From assembly GCA_025602905.1 (NCBI GenBank), contig JAHLKI010000066.1:1-44419 (forward strand): a stretch of DNA of 44,419 bases. Reading direction: 5' to 3'. The position numbers were made by a program, and so were the translations under genes. The stretch's first letter is position 1, and the number at the start of each line of letters is the position of its first letter. Below the pieces are notes generated by a model. The model was given only the letters and a program-made list of their open reading frames with translations. It searched no databases and was not told the origin of the DNA. The stretch is from Phlyctochytrium arcticum (Eukaryota > Chytridiomycota > Chytridiomycetes > Chytridiales > Chytridiaceae). Of the stretch, positions 21,802-31,752 are shown piece by piece.

Positions 21802-23691
21802 CCTAACCCTAACCCGCTTAGAACGGGGAAAGAGCAGTCGTGGCTCATCATCCGACTCATCAGAGGCGTTTGGATCAAGTTGTCCATCCATAAACTCAGC
21901 AGGTTCGACTGGCTTCTCAATGCGCTTCCGCTTCATCCCAGCCTTGGGCGAAGAAGAAGCAGAAACATCCGCAGAAACATCCTCATCGTCCGTGTCATAC
22001 ACCAATTGCGTAGTGATATTTCTCGATCGCATACGTCCCTCACTACCCGCGTTCCACTCTTGGTTCTCGGTGGGAATTTCGTAGCGACACGATGGACATG
22101 TGCAGGATGTTTTCAACCACGGGACCAAACATGTTCGATGAAAGAGGTGGTGGCACGGCATCAGCAAATGGGCAGTGTCATCCGGGGTATTTGATTCGCC
22201 ATCGGGTAGAGTAGGAGATGTTTTTGGCGGTACTACGACAAATTCTTCCATGCAGATGGCACATCGACTATGTTTGTCCCGCCGACGCGCGGAAATGAAA
22301 TGTACAATCTTGAGAGCTGCAATGGCCGCGTCGCTGGCCGGGGGTTGGCCTTGCATGTGCTGATTCGCGGGGTTGGCTGAGTTGAGCCTTTCGAGGAGGA
22401 TGGACAGTAACATAATGGGCAGGTTGTCGGTCCTATCTGTGGGGTCCTCGTCGGGAAGCAGATCAGAGTCAAGCGAGCCGTCGCCGGGGATAGTTGGGAA
22501 GTCTGGGTCTCGAGGGGTGTCTGGTCCAAAAACGAGAGGTTGGTTGCGGCTGCGGCGCTGATGGGCGCGTTGGCGAGCACGGGCGTATAATTCACCAAAA
22601 TTAAAAGCACCGGGAGGAAGGGGCATTCTATGTAATGGGTTGGCCGGTTGCGGCTGTTGTTGCCCAGCTTCCGAGGCACTTCCATCTTCGCCGCCTTGCT
22701 GACTACCTGGCACAGTGGCCGTGGCCGCTTGGCGAGCGTTGGCAATTAGTTGTGCAAAGTCTATTGTCCGACCCGATCGGGGCGGTTGCGCCTGTTGCTG
22801 TCCAGCTCGCGTGGCAGGTTCATCTTCGCGCCCTTCGTGGGTAGCTGGCGAAGATTCCGCTCCCGCCACATCCGGAATATCGTTGGAGATGTAAAATGTC
22901 AGCGTCAACGTTTGTGCCCGATGGGGATCGTTGGCTTCTCCAGTTCCAGCAGTTGCCGAACTGGTAGTATTTGAACCGCCTTCTGTAGCAGGGGCATCGT
23001 TGGAGACATGAAAATGAATATCATACGTTCCGCGCAATGAGCCGTTTTCGCCCGTACCAGCCCTGCTGGCAGCTTCGTTAGTGCTGGCGCCCCCAATGCC
23101 ACTGGAGCTCGCTTCATTCTCGTCACTCGAGGTAGTGGCGCCGGCCAAGTCTGATTGAGATCTGGTTGATAACGTCGGGCCCATCAATCCGGGTGGCGGG
23201 AGGGGAAAGCCGTCAGGAAGAACAGCCCATCTTCTGGCCATCGATTCCGCTGAGGCATTGGCAGGCTCCGACGATGGTGTAGTGGCTGGAATACCGAGTG
23301 ACGGCGCGGCCAATGTGGCAAGCGAGCGAAACATGGATGTGAAGGAGAGCGACTGTGACCAGTCAAATGGCGCACGCGGCAAAGGTGGACGACCAGACGG
23401 GGTGGGTTGCATATACTCTGTCTCTCCGAATAGTGTTGAGCGGGGTGTCTCTCGACGTTCCGTTTCGCCTCGTTCCGCTGAAGTCCTCGGAATGGATGAC
23501 CCAAATACCCGCCGACTACCATTACCTACATTGCTGCTGCTCGACTGTCCTTCTGGCGGGGTATTTACTTGATCAGAGCCAGTCGTGGGTGTGGCATGTG
23601 CAGACCCAGACTGATCCGGTGTGGTAGAACAATGATCGCTTGTTGAATCCATCTGCCGGTCAGAGGACAAAATCGGCTCTTGATCGGCCAT
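21781..23691 (-). CDS. RING-H2 E3 ubiquitin ligase-like protein, 3' end replaced by telomere/LINE sequence
   Basis: Single-exon frame of 636 codons from the ATG at 23691 (MADQEPIL). Most of the protein is Ser/Thr/Pro/Gln-rich and probably disordered. A RING-H2 finger lies near the C-terminus at about 22080-22265: CAIC, then MPCHHLFHRTC, then CPSC, with a long insert between the first two pairs. This is the signature of E2-recruiting ubiquitin ligases. After it come acidic and basic stretches ending LLFPRSKR at the junction. The frame then continues through the telomeric seed as VRVRRRGRCY and stops at 21781 inside LINE copy C. The last ten residues are therefore retroelement-encoded and the natural stop is missing. 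Substrate and pathway are unknown. Confidence 0.85.
   Translation of the reverse strand: MADQEPILSSDRQMDSTSDHCSTTPDQSGSAHATPTTGSDQVNTPPEGQSSSSNVGNGSRRVFGSSIPRTSAERGETERRETPRSTLFGETEYMQPTPSGRPPLPRAPFDWSQSLSFTSMFRSLATLAAPSLGIPATTPSSEPANASAESMARRWAVLPDGFPLPPPGLMGPTLSTRSQSDLAGATTSSDENEASSSGIGGASTNEAASRAGTGENGSLRGTYDIHFHVSNDAPATEGGSNTTSSATAGTGEANDPHRAQTLTLTFYISNDIPDVAGAESSPATHEGREDEPATRAGQQQAQPPRSGRTIDFAQLIANARQAATATVPGSQQGGEDGSASEAGQQQPQPANPLHRMPLPPGAFNFGELYARARQRAHQRRSRNQPLVFGPDTPRDPDFPTIPGDGSLDSDLLPDEDPTDRTDNLPIMLLSILLERLNSANPANQHMQGQPPASDAAIAALKIVHFISARRRDKHSRCAICMEEFVVVPPKTSPTLPDGESNTPDDTAHLLMPCHHLFHRTCLVPWLKTSCTCPSCRYEIPTENQEWNAGSEGRMRSRNITTQLVYDTDDEDVSADVSASSSPKAGMKRKRIEKPVEPAEFMDGQLDPNASDESDDEPRLLFPRSKRVRVRRRGRCY
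21802..21815 (+). repeat. Telomere-like seed at LINE/host junction
   Basis: CCTAACCCTAACCC followed at once by GCTTAGAACGGGG of the host gene. The last CCC could belong to either side, because the host minus strand would end ...AAGCGGG. Three-base microhomology of this kind is expected if telomerase added TTAGGG to a broken end finishing in GGG. Confidence 0.9.
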
Positions 23692-24296
23692 GGAGCAACC
23701 AACTTTTGACCAAGGTCTTTGCCGAGTATAGCGCAAGAAAGCTGGTCTTCTCAATGAAAAATAGTCCAACCTCCCTTGATAAAATTTCCGTCTATTTGCA
23801 GTATGCCCAGAGCGTTGCAATTAGAAGCACGTCAAACACGGGTACGTTGACGCAAATCCAGGAAAGATTTGCTGCCGGTTCAAAAAAACTGCACCGGTAT
23901 ATCCGGTTGACGTTCAGGCTGCAGTATGTGTATGTAGTCGTCGTCAAAGTAACTTTCCCACGCCAGCGTCCCAAATGTCACACAATTCCGTTGCCAGTTT
24001 TCAGCAGGGATGGTGTTCCTACGCTTCCCAGAGTACCCGGAAAAGATTGCAGTCGTGGGTATAAAAGATGGCAAGGAAGCGAAGGCAGAGACAATAAGTT
24101 TGCCGAGTGGGGAAGATGCAAAAGATGTCAAAAGTGCTGGGAAACTGCGAAACTCTCAAAGTCCCCGATTGCCCATTTGAATTTTGAAAGACCGCGCAGC
24201 GGCGTCCTGTGGCTATGCAACTTGATTAGTTTCAGGGCAGATTTTGAATTTTTGACAAAACCTCGCACTGAGGATCTCAAAATCAAAGAGGAAAGA
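23692..24296. promoter_or_regulatory. Divergent intergenic region
   Basis: About 600 nt between the RING gene (minus) and the F-box-like gene (plus). The plus frame happens to be open from 23640, but its upstream part lacks any recognisable domain. This probably contains both promoters; no TATA box or repeat stands out. Confidence 0.4.
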
Positions 24297-25465
24297 ATGA
24301 AGGGAACAAACGCTTACTGCATATTCTGTGGAGGGCCACCGACCCACAAAGTTCTGAGCCCGGACAAAATCATCACCCCCGTAAGGGAACTCGACACATC
24401 CGACACCCTGACTGCAGCCGATTCCCGCTTTCTACAAAGGGTCCAAACCGTTTACGCTGACTTGGCGACAGACAGCGGAGCCTATTTTCGATGTGCCCGG
24501 CTGTGATGGTTTATAGTCCTGCTTGGAGGTTCAGAAAGGGGTTATTGCCGATGCAACGAGTTGCTGCGGGGAATCGGTATGGACAAACCCAGCATTTAGA
24601 TTCGGATCGGGAGGAGGACAGTGCCGACGACGAGGATGAAGATGAAGATGATCCGTTAGAAAATGATCCGTATTGCCAAGAAGCATATACTTGCCACCCG
24701 TCAATCGGACGTAGCGGTGCCCTCACACATACGATTTGTTATCGCTTGTACATTGCCCTATCCGATCAAGTTTTCTCCAAGACGAGTGACGAACCGCCGA
24801 GCCGTGGTCCACTGTGGGACTCGGAAGGACGGCCATGTGTACAGGCCGCGGCCGTGCACGGGGACGTAATTAATCTTCGGGTTCATACAAGGACACTGGG
24901 TTTGTCTAGAGCGCAGGGTAGAGTGAGTGGAATCACGTACGGGACAGAAGAGCAGAGTCACCAAGATTTTGATTTCGTGCCCGAGAATATCTGGATGCTT
25001 GCCCGGCCCGACCGGTTTCCCGCCGTGCCAGTCTGGAAAGCTCAGCCTAATCCCACCGCGCTGCGTCGTCAGAGTGGGTTGGTGCGTCTGCCAGTCGAGA
25101 TGCTCGAGTTACTTTTACAAACCATCGCGGACGGGCCCGATCATCCAATTTCAAAAGGAAAAACTCTGCTTGCGCTGGCGGGAAGCAGTCCGTGGCTTCG
25201 ATACCATGTTAGAATTTCGAATTTATGGGTCCAAATATGCGCTGAAGCAGAGTTTTTGCCTTACACAGACAAAACAGCTTCTGCCATAGCTGTGGCAAAG
25301 GCCATCAAGTTGTCCAAAGCCCAACCACTCCCCCAGCCAAAGTACGACTGGATGGCGTACTTTATTCAAGCTGCTAAATATCCGTCCCTACGGAATCGCT
25401 CAAGAATTATACGGATTTGCGAAGAAATTTGGGATAGATTGGGGTTTTACCGGAAGCGAATATGA
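24297..25465 (+). CDS. F-box-like protein with N-terminal zinc-binding motif, one frame change
   Basis: Begins at ATG 24297 with a CIFCGG motif, as seen at the start of many fungal F-box proteins. A strongly acidic run (EEDSADDEDEDEDD) follows at about 24610-24655. An F-box-like block, LVRLPVEMLELLLQTI...LLALAGSSPWLRYHVRISNLW, lies at about 25079-25230. F-box proteins bind Skp1 and bring substrates to SCF ubiquitin ligases. The N-terminal frame (to about 24504) and the main frame (from about 24491) do not join without one indel or an unrecognised intron. The ~47-nt tail after 25465 (starting ATGACCAATG, open to ~25608) could be a further exon, but this is unproven. Substrate unknown. Confidence 0.6.
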
Positions 25466-26252
25466 CCAATGTAGATTTTCCCCGGATTATAAGTTTTGTA
25501 TTTTCAGTCGAATCTCGACGAGACCACAGAGAGATGGACAAAGACATTCTGGAAAATCTGCTCGCCAAGTTCTGGCCCGAGGAATTGCACCCCACTCTCA
25601 GACTGTGACTGTATTCAAATCACGAGAGAAAACAAACATGTGATACCGTGGTTAAACATCCTTCTCCTAACTGGTCTGTGTCCGTTTTTTGGCAGTGGTA
25701 TGAGAGTCAACGAGTTTTGAAGCAAAAACACAGTGAGGTATGGCAGGGTTTGTCCACGAAGAAAGCCGATGCAAAAACAAAGGACTCCGTTTCCTCTGAA
25801 ACAGTACAATGCAAATGAATTGATCCGATCTCTGGTAAGGTTTGTTAGGGTGAAGCAAATCTGACGTACAATGTCGTTTGTAGCATGCTCCAACTTTTGG
25901 CCAGAGAGACGCTCTCTGTATGTGTGCTGCTGTCCGTTGAGGCGTGGGAAATCTGAAGGGAGGGATGTGGTTTGCTACGCACTTACGCGAGTTGTTTCGT
26001 TCAAGTGCCGGCACAACTCTAGTAATCTCAGAACGACATTTTTAAGCCTCAGATTCATGAACATTGGGCAATTTGAGCCAAAAGTTGTTGTAGAAAAATG
26101 ACATAAAGGTTTTTACATGAAAAGATTAAAGCATGTTGGGTACTTGAAGGAAGCGTCTAACACCAAACAACGCAAAAGAAACAAAGCAGGAGAGGGGTTG
26201 GAGATATTACTGTCTAGAAGCGGGGTATGCGTCCCAAGAAAAACACTAACAA
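25466..26252. other. Intergenic, no gene recognised
   Basis: AT-richer stretch between the convergent ends of the F-box-like gene and the C2H2 gene. Only short open frames without recognisable domains are seen. Confidence 0.4.
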
Positions 26253-28200
26253 TCATGTCTGATCCATCACATCCGGAGATGATGACTTCTGCACCGCCGA
26301 CGACGTCTTGGCGGCTGGGTTACTGCTCGGGCCCCCAGGGGTTGTTGCCATATCAGGTGTTGAGGCCGTACACGCCTTGGTGTACTCATGTTTCTTGCAT
26401 TCATCGTATTTATCAAAAATCTCGTTGCACAGGACACACGAAAAGACTCGGGTCTCGTTATGTATCAAGCGGGCGTGGCGGGACATATCGTGGGGGCGGA
26501 TAAAGGTGCGTTGGCAGATGGGGCAGGTGTAGGGGCGGGGGCTGGCGGGTGAATGGATGGGGAGATGAGCGAGGAGCACGGAGTGGCGGTTGAAGGATTT
26601 GTCGCAGCCGGGGTGGGGGCAGTTATGGAGTTCGTCATCGTTGTCGCCGGCTGTGGGGGTATTGCTGGATTTTCTGCGGGAGGATGTACGGGTCGGAGGA
26701 GGAGAACAGGAGGGGAAAAGAGATGCTGCAGCCACGTTTGCTAGTTGAGAAGGAGTGGTGGTCGGTGTGGTTGACGGGCCGGCGTCAATAAACTTGTAAG
26801 TCGGCGTGCTAGGTGGAACCGAGGAAAAAGGAACGAATGCTCTATTTATGCTCTCACTGGGCGTGGTCGTCGCAGCTCGATTTGCAGATATTGGCGTGAC
26901 GGGAGGTCTACTGTTGGCTGAAATGAGTGTACTACTAGTTGACGGAGTCGTCGCCAACCGACGTTTTTTGGCCCACTGGTTATAAGCCGAAAGTGAAGAA
27001 CCGGGGGATTCCACCGGAATCTGATCTTCCGGTACCAGCACAAGAGACTTGAAAATCTCGGGAAGGGGCTGCCAGACTCCTCGTGTCCCCTGTCGATGCC
27101 ACGAATACTTGTTTTCTCGGGCCAGCTGAATCAAAGCCATTTGGATGGGTTCCAATTTGGTAGGACATCCGTTGCGTAAGAGGGTGATTTGCAGCCAGGG
27201 TATTGTGTGAGTGACAAACAGTCCGTGATTCGCAATGAGAAGCGCGGCAATGGTGACAATGGTGGGTCGAAGTGTCGCCTCTGTGGTAGTGACGGGAGGA
27301 TTCGGGATAATCAGGCCTGGTGGATCAATGTGCGCTCTCAACTGATCCCGGGATCCTAGGTGAGCATGGGTCGGAGCTATGTAATTGAAAGGGCCGCTGA
27401 GCCCCGCAGGAAAATTATTAATGTAAGGTATAGGATCCTATAAAGAAACATCTCGTAAGTTTCTTTCATAGACTTTATCCCAGATGTAACGTAACTAAAC
27501 TTACAAAATCTGGGTTGGGAGGCAGCCCGTGGTCCCACACTGTTTCCAAGGTGTCTTTGCCCTTTGAGTGTCCCGTTGCTTGCACGGCAGGCAAGTTTTG
27601 CTTGGGGTCCAGTATACACACGATCGGCGTAATATCAACATCTTGACTGCGTTGGGACGTGTTGCTGCTAATCGGACTACGGTTGATGCTAACCTCCGCC
27701 TCGTCGTCAAAGGAAATCTCCTTTGCAAGAGATTCATCAGGAGTACCTTCCGATGCCATAGCGGGTTCAGCCGCTCGTGCCATAACTTTGATGGGAGGTT
27801 CGGATGCCATACCTTTGCTTGCTGCCAAGGGTGTTGCAGATTTGCGACTGGACGTGCGTAGCGGAGTTGGTCGTTTTGTCGGCGGAGGAGGAGTGTGCGA
27901 TTTTGACGTGGAGGAGGCTGCGCTGGACCTTTTGAGGGGCAATCTGGACGACGACTCGGGTTCTTCCCTGGGCACGATTCGAAAGACCAGCTCGATATCT
28001 TTGTCTTTCCGCACACGTTCCAGGATTTCCGTCTCGCTCTGGCACCCGTCCAGACTAAACTCGAGTTCCTCCACGGCCAAGTCGAGGCGACACCATTTCG
28101 CCACGCGGTCGACAAACTCGGCCCACGGCTCGAGGTGGGATGCAAAGGGGACGAGGATGGCCTCGTCAATATCGTCCCGACGGACCTGAACGTAGTTCAT
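26253..28200 (-). CDS. C2H2 zinc-finger protein with N-terminal beta-grasp-like region
   Basis: Two exons: 28200-27505 (232 codons, starts MNYVQVRRDD) and 27437-26253 (394 codons plus stop), joined in phase across a 67-nt intron with donor GTAAGT and acceptor TATAG. The first ~75 residues (ILVPF...WAEFVDRVAKWC...ELEFSLDG...KDKDIELVF) look like a PB1- or ubiquitin-like fold; this is inference. Then comes a Ser/Thr/Pro-rich stretch, a helical region in exon 2, and three C-terminal fingers at about 26375-26635: CPHPGC...H...H, CPIC...H...H, and CVLC...H...C. The third ends in Cys rather than His. Probably a DNA-binding transcription factor; targets unknown. An upstream TTG frame exists, but the ATG is preferred. 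Confidence 0.75.
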
Positions 28201-30262
28201 CCTTACTTTTCCCTGTGGGCAGCAGGAGCAGGCAGAGATTGGGGCCCCACTATACACTTTGGAATCCAAGACACGTCAAAATGCCGCGCGAGGAGCTTGT
28301 CGCGGGGCGAAATGGCGCAGGCAGCAGGTTGATGTGTTGCCAGGGCTACGACCAACTCCGACGCGAAGCGTGAGATTTTTCAAGACCCTGAGACCCTGAG
28401 ACAGTGAGACTATAATGCTGAATGAAATTCAAGGCAAGAAGAAGTATTAAAAATCTGAGCCAGGATACGATCTAGTGATGAAATTCAAAGTTGACAGACC
28501 TTGATGAACAAAGGTTGTAAAGGGGAAGGAAGCTATTCCCAGGAAGACGAGCTGCTTGATAGACCATTAGTTGACGGCTATTGCCATCGAATTGGATTCC
28601 TCCAAACCTTCTGTGTCGCGGCAGATCTGCGCGGTATGCCCAGTCCCTCGTTTCCCAAAAGAACCACTTTTCCGCTCCGTAGAGGGCCCACCCAACCCAT
28701 TTAAATTGCGATACTGGGAAAAGGCGTCCATTTAACAGAGCAGAAAGCAAAGCCGTGCATTGAAACTGAACAATTCCTTATTATTACTCAGATTTGGACA
28801 GCGGGGATAACAATGTAAAATTAACAAGATGTACAAAGGCGACAGGACGGCAAGACGAAGTCATCATTAGTCCTCCTTTTTCAGACATTTGCGCTTGCCT
28901 GGCTATGGGTATCAACTTGGTCCTGAGAGGTCTTGAGCCTTGGACATTGACCTGATCTAGAAGTCTGGGGTAGAAAAAATGTAAAGTCGGGATGTGTCCT
29001 CGTATATAGACGCAAAAAGATTGCCGGGATGTGCGCACTTACGATTATACCAGGGGTATTTCGCCAAAAACCTGCCTACTGTGCTGTCCTTCGGCGATTT
29101 GCAATTTTTTGGCCACAAAAAGACGTACGTCCTCAACGAGTTTCCCATTCGTCTCGGTAAGTCTGCCTTCCTTTTCCCCAAACAATCATAGCAACTCCTC
29201 ATTCTAATCCACGAAATCCGGTGAATACGGCGAGTCAACGTCAAGCACCCAAAGGTTTCTTCAAGAAGACGGGCAGAAAATTTTTACCCACGGACGGCTT
29301 CAGCATCTCAGAGGCACCATCCGGAGAAGTCCAGCGTGCAGAGGCCCACTATAGACATTTTTGCCTTACCTTTTCTTTTGTGAAAAAATATTGTCTTGTA
29401 AATTATCTTACTGGATCCGATGCCTCTGAAGAATCGGCGCTTTTTTCTCTCTTTTCTATGTACATTGTCTTCTTATCCAACCTAAGTCAGTTACACTCAC
29501 CAGTTCCGCCAAATCAAATCTAGATAGTGCGGACCTTTTCAAAAAACCGAAAAGCACATTGACGATATTTTCCACACTTCTTTCTGTTTGATTAAATGGC
29601 TAAAGACGAAATCAAAGATTTGATTCCTGATACATACAGTGGCAATCCAATTTACCACCTCCAAATAGAGTAGAGTACTTGTGTCAGAGTTCATTGTGAA
29701 TCAGTGCCAAGAACCCAAAAAAAAAGTGACCAAAATCAATCGCTGTCGGAGGTCGGCGTTTTGACTGACCCACGCTGCCATTTTCGCGACCCGCACGATG
29801 CTGCTCCGCCATATGAGACCTCCGCCGCAGGTTGGACGAACTCATTTACGTTTCGATTCTTAGAATAGTTGGATACCATTTATTTCCACAGAATGTGTCG
29901 TAACAGCATTTTTATATTCATTTTATTCAGACTTGGAAATTTAGCGCAAACATTCCCAAAAAATTCGCTAAAACTTGAGGGAAAGTCGCCCATGACAATA
30001 CGACGATGAATAAGATTGAAGATTGAAGATGGCTGAATACCTCATGGTTTATACATTTGGTCTCGGAGGTGTGGAATATTTAGATTCTACTGCCCTCAAT
30101 TATAAACGTTCGACTGAACCACCAGTGGAATAGAACGCGCCCACGATCTGGCCAGCCCATGCTGCTCCGCCGCTATGCTGCTCCACCGACCAGCGACAAT
30201 GTTGCAAAACAGCGATGCTCCGGTTATGCTCATGGACCGTAGGTCCTTGTCCACCAAAAACT
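28201..30262. other. 2-kb intergenic region, mostly unexplained
   Basis: Between the divergent C2H2 and NADAR genes. It contains short tandem copies of GACCCTGAGA near 28385 and AT-rich sequence from about 29380. A plus-strand island at 29040-29155 reads KNLPTVLSFGDLQFFGHKKT and ends at a GTAAGT-type donor. It could be an exon of a small unrecognised gene or a relic. I could not join it to a start or stop. Confidence 0.35.
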
Positions 30263-30269
30263 TATAAAA
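30263..30269 (+). promoter_or_regulatory. TATA box of NADAR gene
   Basis: TATAAAA in context CTTATAAAAGG, about 230 nt before the first ATG of the NADAR gene. It is the clearest core promoter element in the host half. The palindrome GGACCGTAGGTCC lies about 30 nt upstream. Confidence 0.6.
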
Positions 30270-30302
30270 GGAGGAGTCCTCCAAGGCCCTTTTTACAAAA
30301 TT

Positions 30303-30446
30303 CATCAACCCATCTCCACTTGAAATTGAGTCTTCCTTACAACTTCCAGTTCCGATCTCTCTCCATACAAAAATCATCAACCCATCTCCACTTGAAATTG
30401 AGTCTTCCTTACAACTTCAAATTCCGATCTCTCTCCATACAAAAAA
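30303..30446 (+). repeat. 72-bp tandem duplication in NADAR leader
   Basis: Two adjacent 72-bp units (30303-30374 and 30375-30446) that begin CATCAACCCATCTCCAC. They differ clearly at only one short site (CAG versus AAA). They lie downstream of the TATA box and so are probably in the 5' untranslated leader. Confidence 0.93.
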
Positions 30447-30492
30447 CATAACGATCCCTCAACAACCTACTCACCTCACACTCTCCCCACAA

Positions 30493-30948
30493 ATGCCATC
30501 CCACCCATCTCAGACAATGGCCCCTCCCACCGCCTTTTTATCCGCTACCTACTTTGCCCCCATCACCATCAACTCCCAAGTCTACCCCTCCGCAGCCCAC
30601 TACATCCACTCCCAAAAATTCACATCGGATCCCGCAACCCAGTCTCGGATCCGTCTTGCCGAAACCGGTGAACTGGCGGCCAAGATGGCTCAAGAGCACG
30701 CATTCTATTGCCGGGCTGACTGGTCTAAAGTAGAGGAGAAAGTGATCCGCAAGGCACTGGAAGCTAAATTCACCCAACATCCCATATTGCGCGATCAGCT
30801 ATTAGCCACTGGGACGCAGGAATTAGATGAGCAGGCAGCAAACGGGATTCCTGTGCGGTATCTGATGAACACCCGAGCTCAAATTCAGCGGGAAACTGTC
30901 TTGGCGTCTCGGAATGCAACATTCCAACGCTCCATATCGGTTGTGTGA
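30493..30948 (+). CDS. NADAR-family protein (YbiA/RibX-like)
   Basis: Single-exon protein of 151 residues, or 143 if the second ATG at 30517 is used. It matches the NADAR superfamily: YPSAAHYIHSQKF in the first third, AAKMAQEH...R.DW..V in the middle, then ALEAKFTQHPILRDQLLATGTQEL and a late RYLMNTR. Characterised members act as N-glycosidases on ADP-ribose- or riboflavin-pathway-related substrates; the substrate here cannot be read from sequence. The length is normal for the family and no targeting signal is seen. It is preceded by a TATA box and a duplicated leader, which suggests regulated expression. Confidence 0.88.
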   Translation: MPSHPSQTMAPPTAFLSATYFAPITINSQVYPSAAHYIHSQKFTSDPATQSRIRLAETGELAAKMAQEHAFYCRADWSKVEEKVIRKALEAKFTQHPILRDQLLATGTQELDEQAANGIPVRYLMNTRAQIQRETVLASRNATFQRSISVV

Positions 30949-31752
30949 TCTTCATATATTCGTCGAGCCTACGCTTTCTTTTTGTATATACCCATTTTCC
31001 TTGTATATTCCTTTCGTTTATACCACTTATTCTTATGTAAAATTTGTACATCATCGTTGCTATCAATACTACTTGTTTTTTCCAAAAGTGAATGATCATA
31101 TCTTGATTTGGCGATATTATCAAACCCATGGTGCATTCAGGCATCTGTTCCTTTGTTTAACATTGACGAATTTACTTAACTGGTTCAGCACAATTTGGGA
31201 ATGTTTGCGCTGCATAGGCCGATATTCGACAATCGTCGGTTCGTACATCCATTCGAGCTCGGCGGCGGAGTCAGTCTTGCGTGGGAATCTGCCCGGGCTA
31301 CAATGATCTTGGACAGCGCAGCAACCGGGACACAACTGATATCTGGGAGCTTTTGCAAATCCGTCTTGCCTTGAGAGATTAGGCTGCTATGGAAATAGGG
31401 AATACACGTATGCGCATGCAAAGAATGCTGCATCTGCGCGGGGATGTGCAAGCAGGCTTTTGGGATACATTAGGGTTCCCGCTGGACAACCTTGCTGCAG
31501 TTGCCTCTTCTTGTCCCAGAACAAATGTGTACACTGCCTCGGGAAAATTTTGAACAAACACGAACATCATTTCCTCTAATTGAGCATAGCTGGTCTTTCA
31601 GTCCTTCCCCCCGCTGAAGGTTGGGGAGGGCTACGTATACGACTCTGGCGTGAGATGCATGACATATTCTATTATTCGAGTACGGACTATATGGAGATGT
31701 GGATATGGGGGGGGATATCATGTATAATTTACAAAAAAATGGACAAGATCAA
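30949..31752. other. Intergenic, no gene recognised
   Basis: Convergent 3' flanks of the NADAR gene and the second C2H2 gene. Only short open frames without recognisable domains are present. Confidence 0.4.

Larger units (their letters stand above)
13827..21815 (+). mobile_element. Telomeric LINE copy C, joined to host DNA
   Basis: Innermost copy, full length (~7.99 kb), with the same layout as B. Its 3' end at 21815 abuts unique host sequence inside a RING-finger gene. The ORFs carry many one-base indels relative to A and B, nearly all in C or A runs. The order and sizes of all parts are otherwise the same as in B. B-to-C spacing is 7986 nt between ORF2 stops. Confidence 0.95.

Noticed and set aside
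1..21815. Repeat-induced point mutation (RIP) as the cause of LINE decay
   Set aside because: Differences between copies are mostly one-base indels; a C-to-T/G-to-A excess is not seen.
1..21815. LTR retrotransposon or endogenous virus
   Set aside because: No LTRs, protease, integrase or RNase H blocks; endonuclease plus FADD reverse transcriptase with RRM-type ORF1 is LINE architecture.
23640..24296. Long N-terminal extension of the F-box-like gene
   Set aside because: It would overlap the RING gene start and has no recognisable domain; ATG 24297 begins at the Cys motif.
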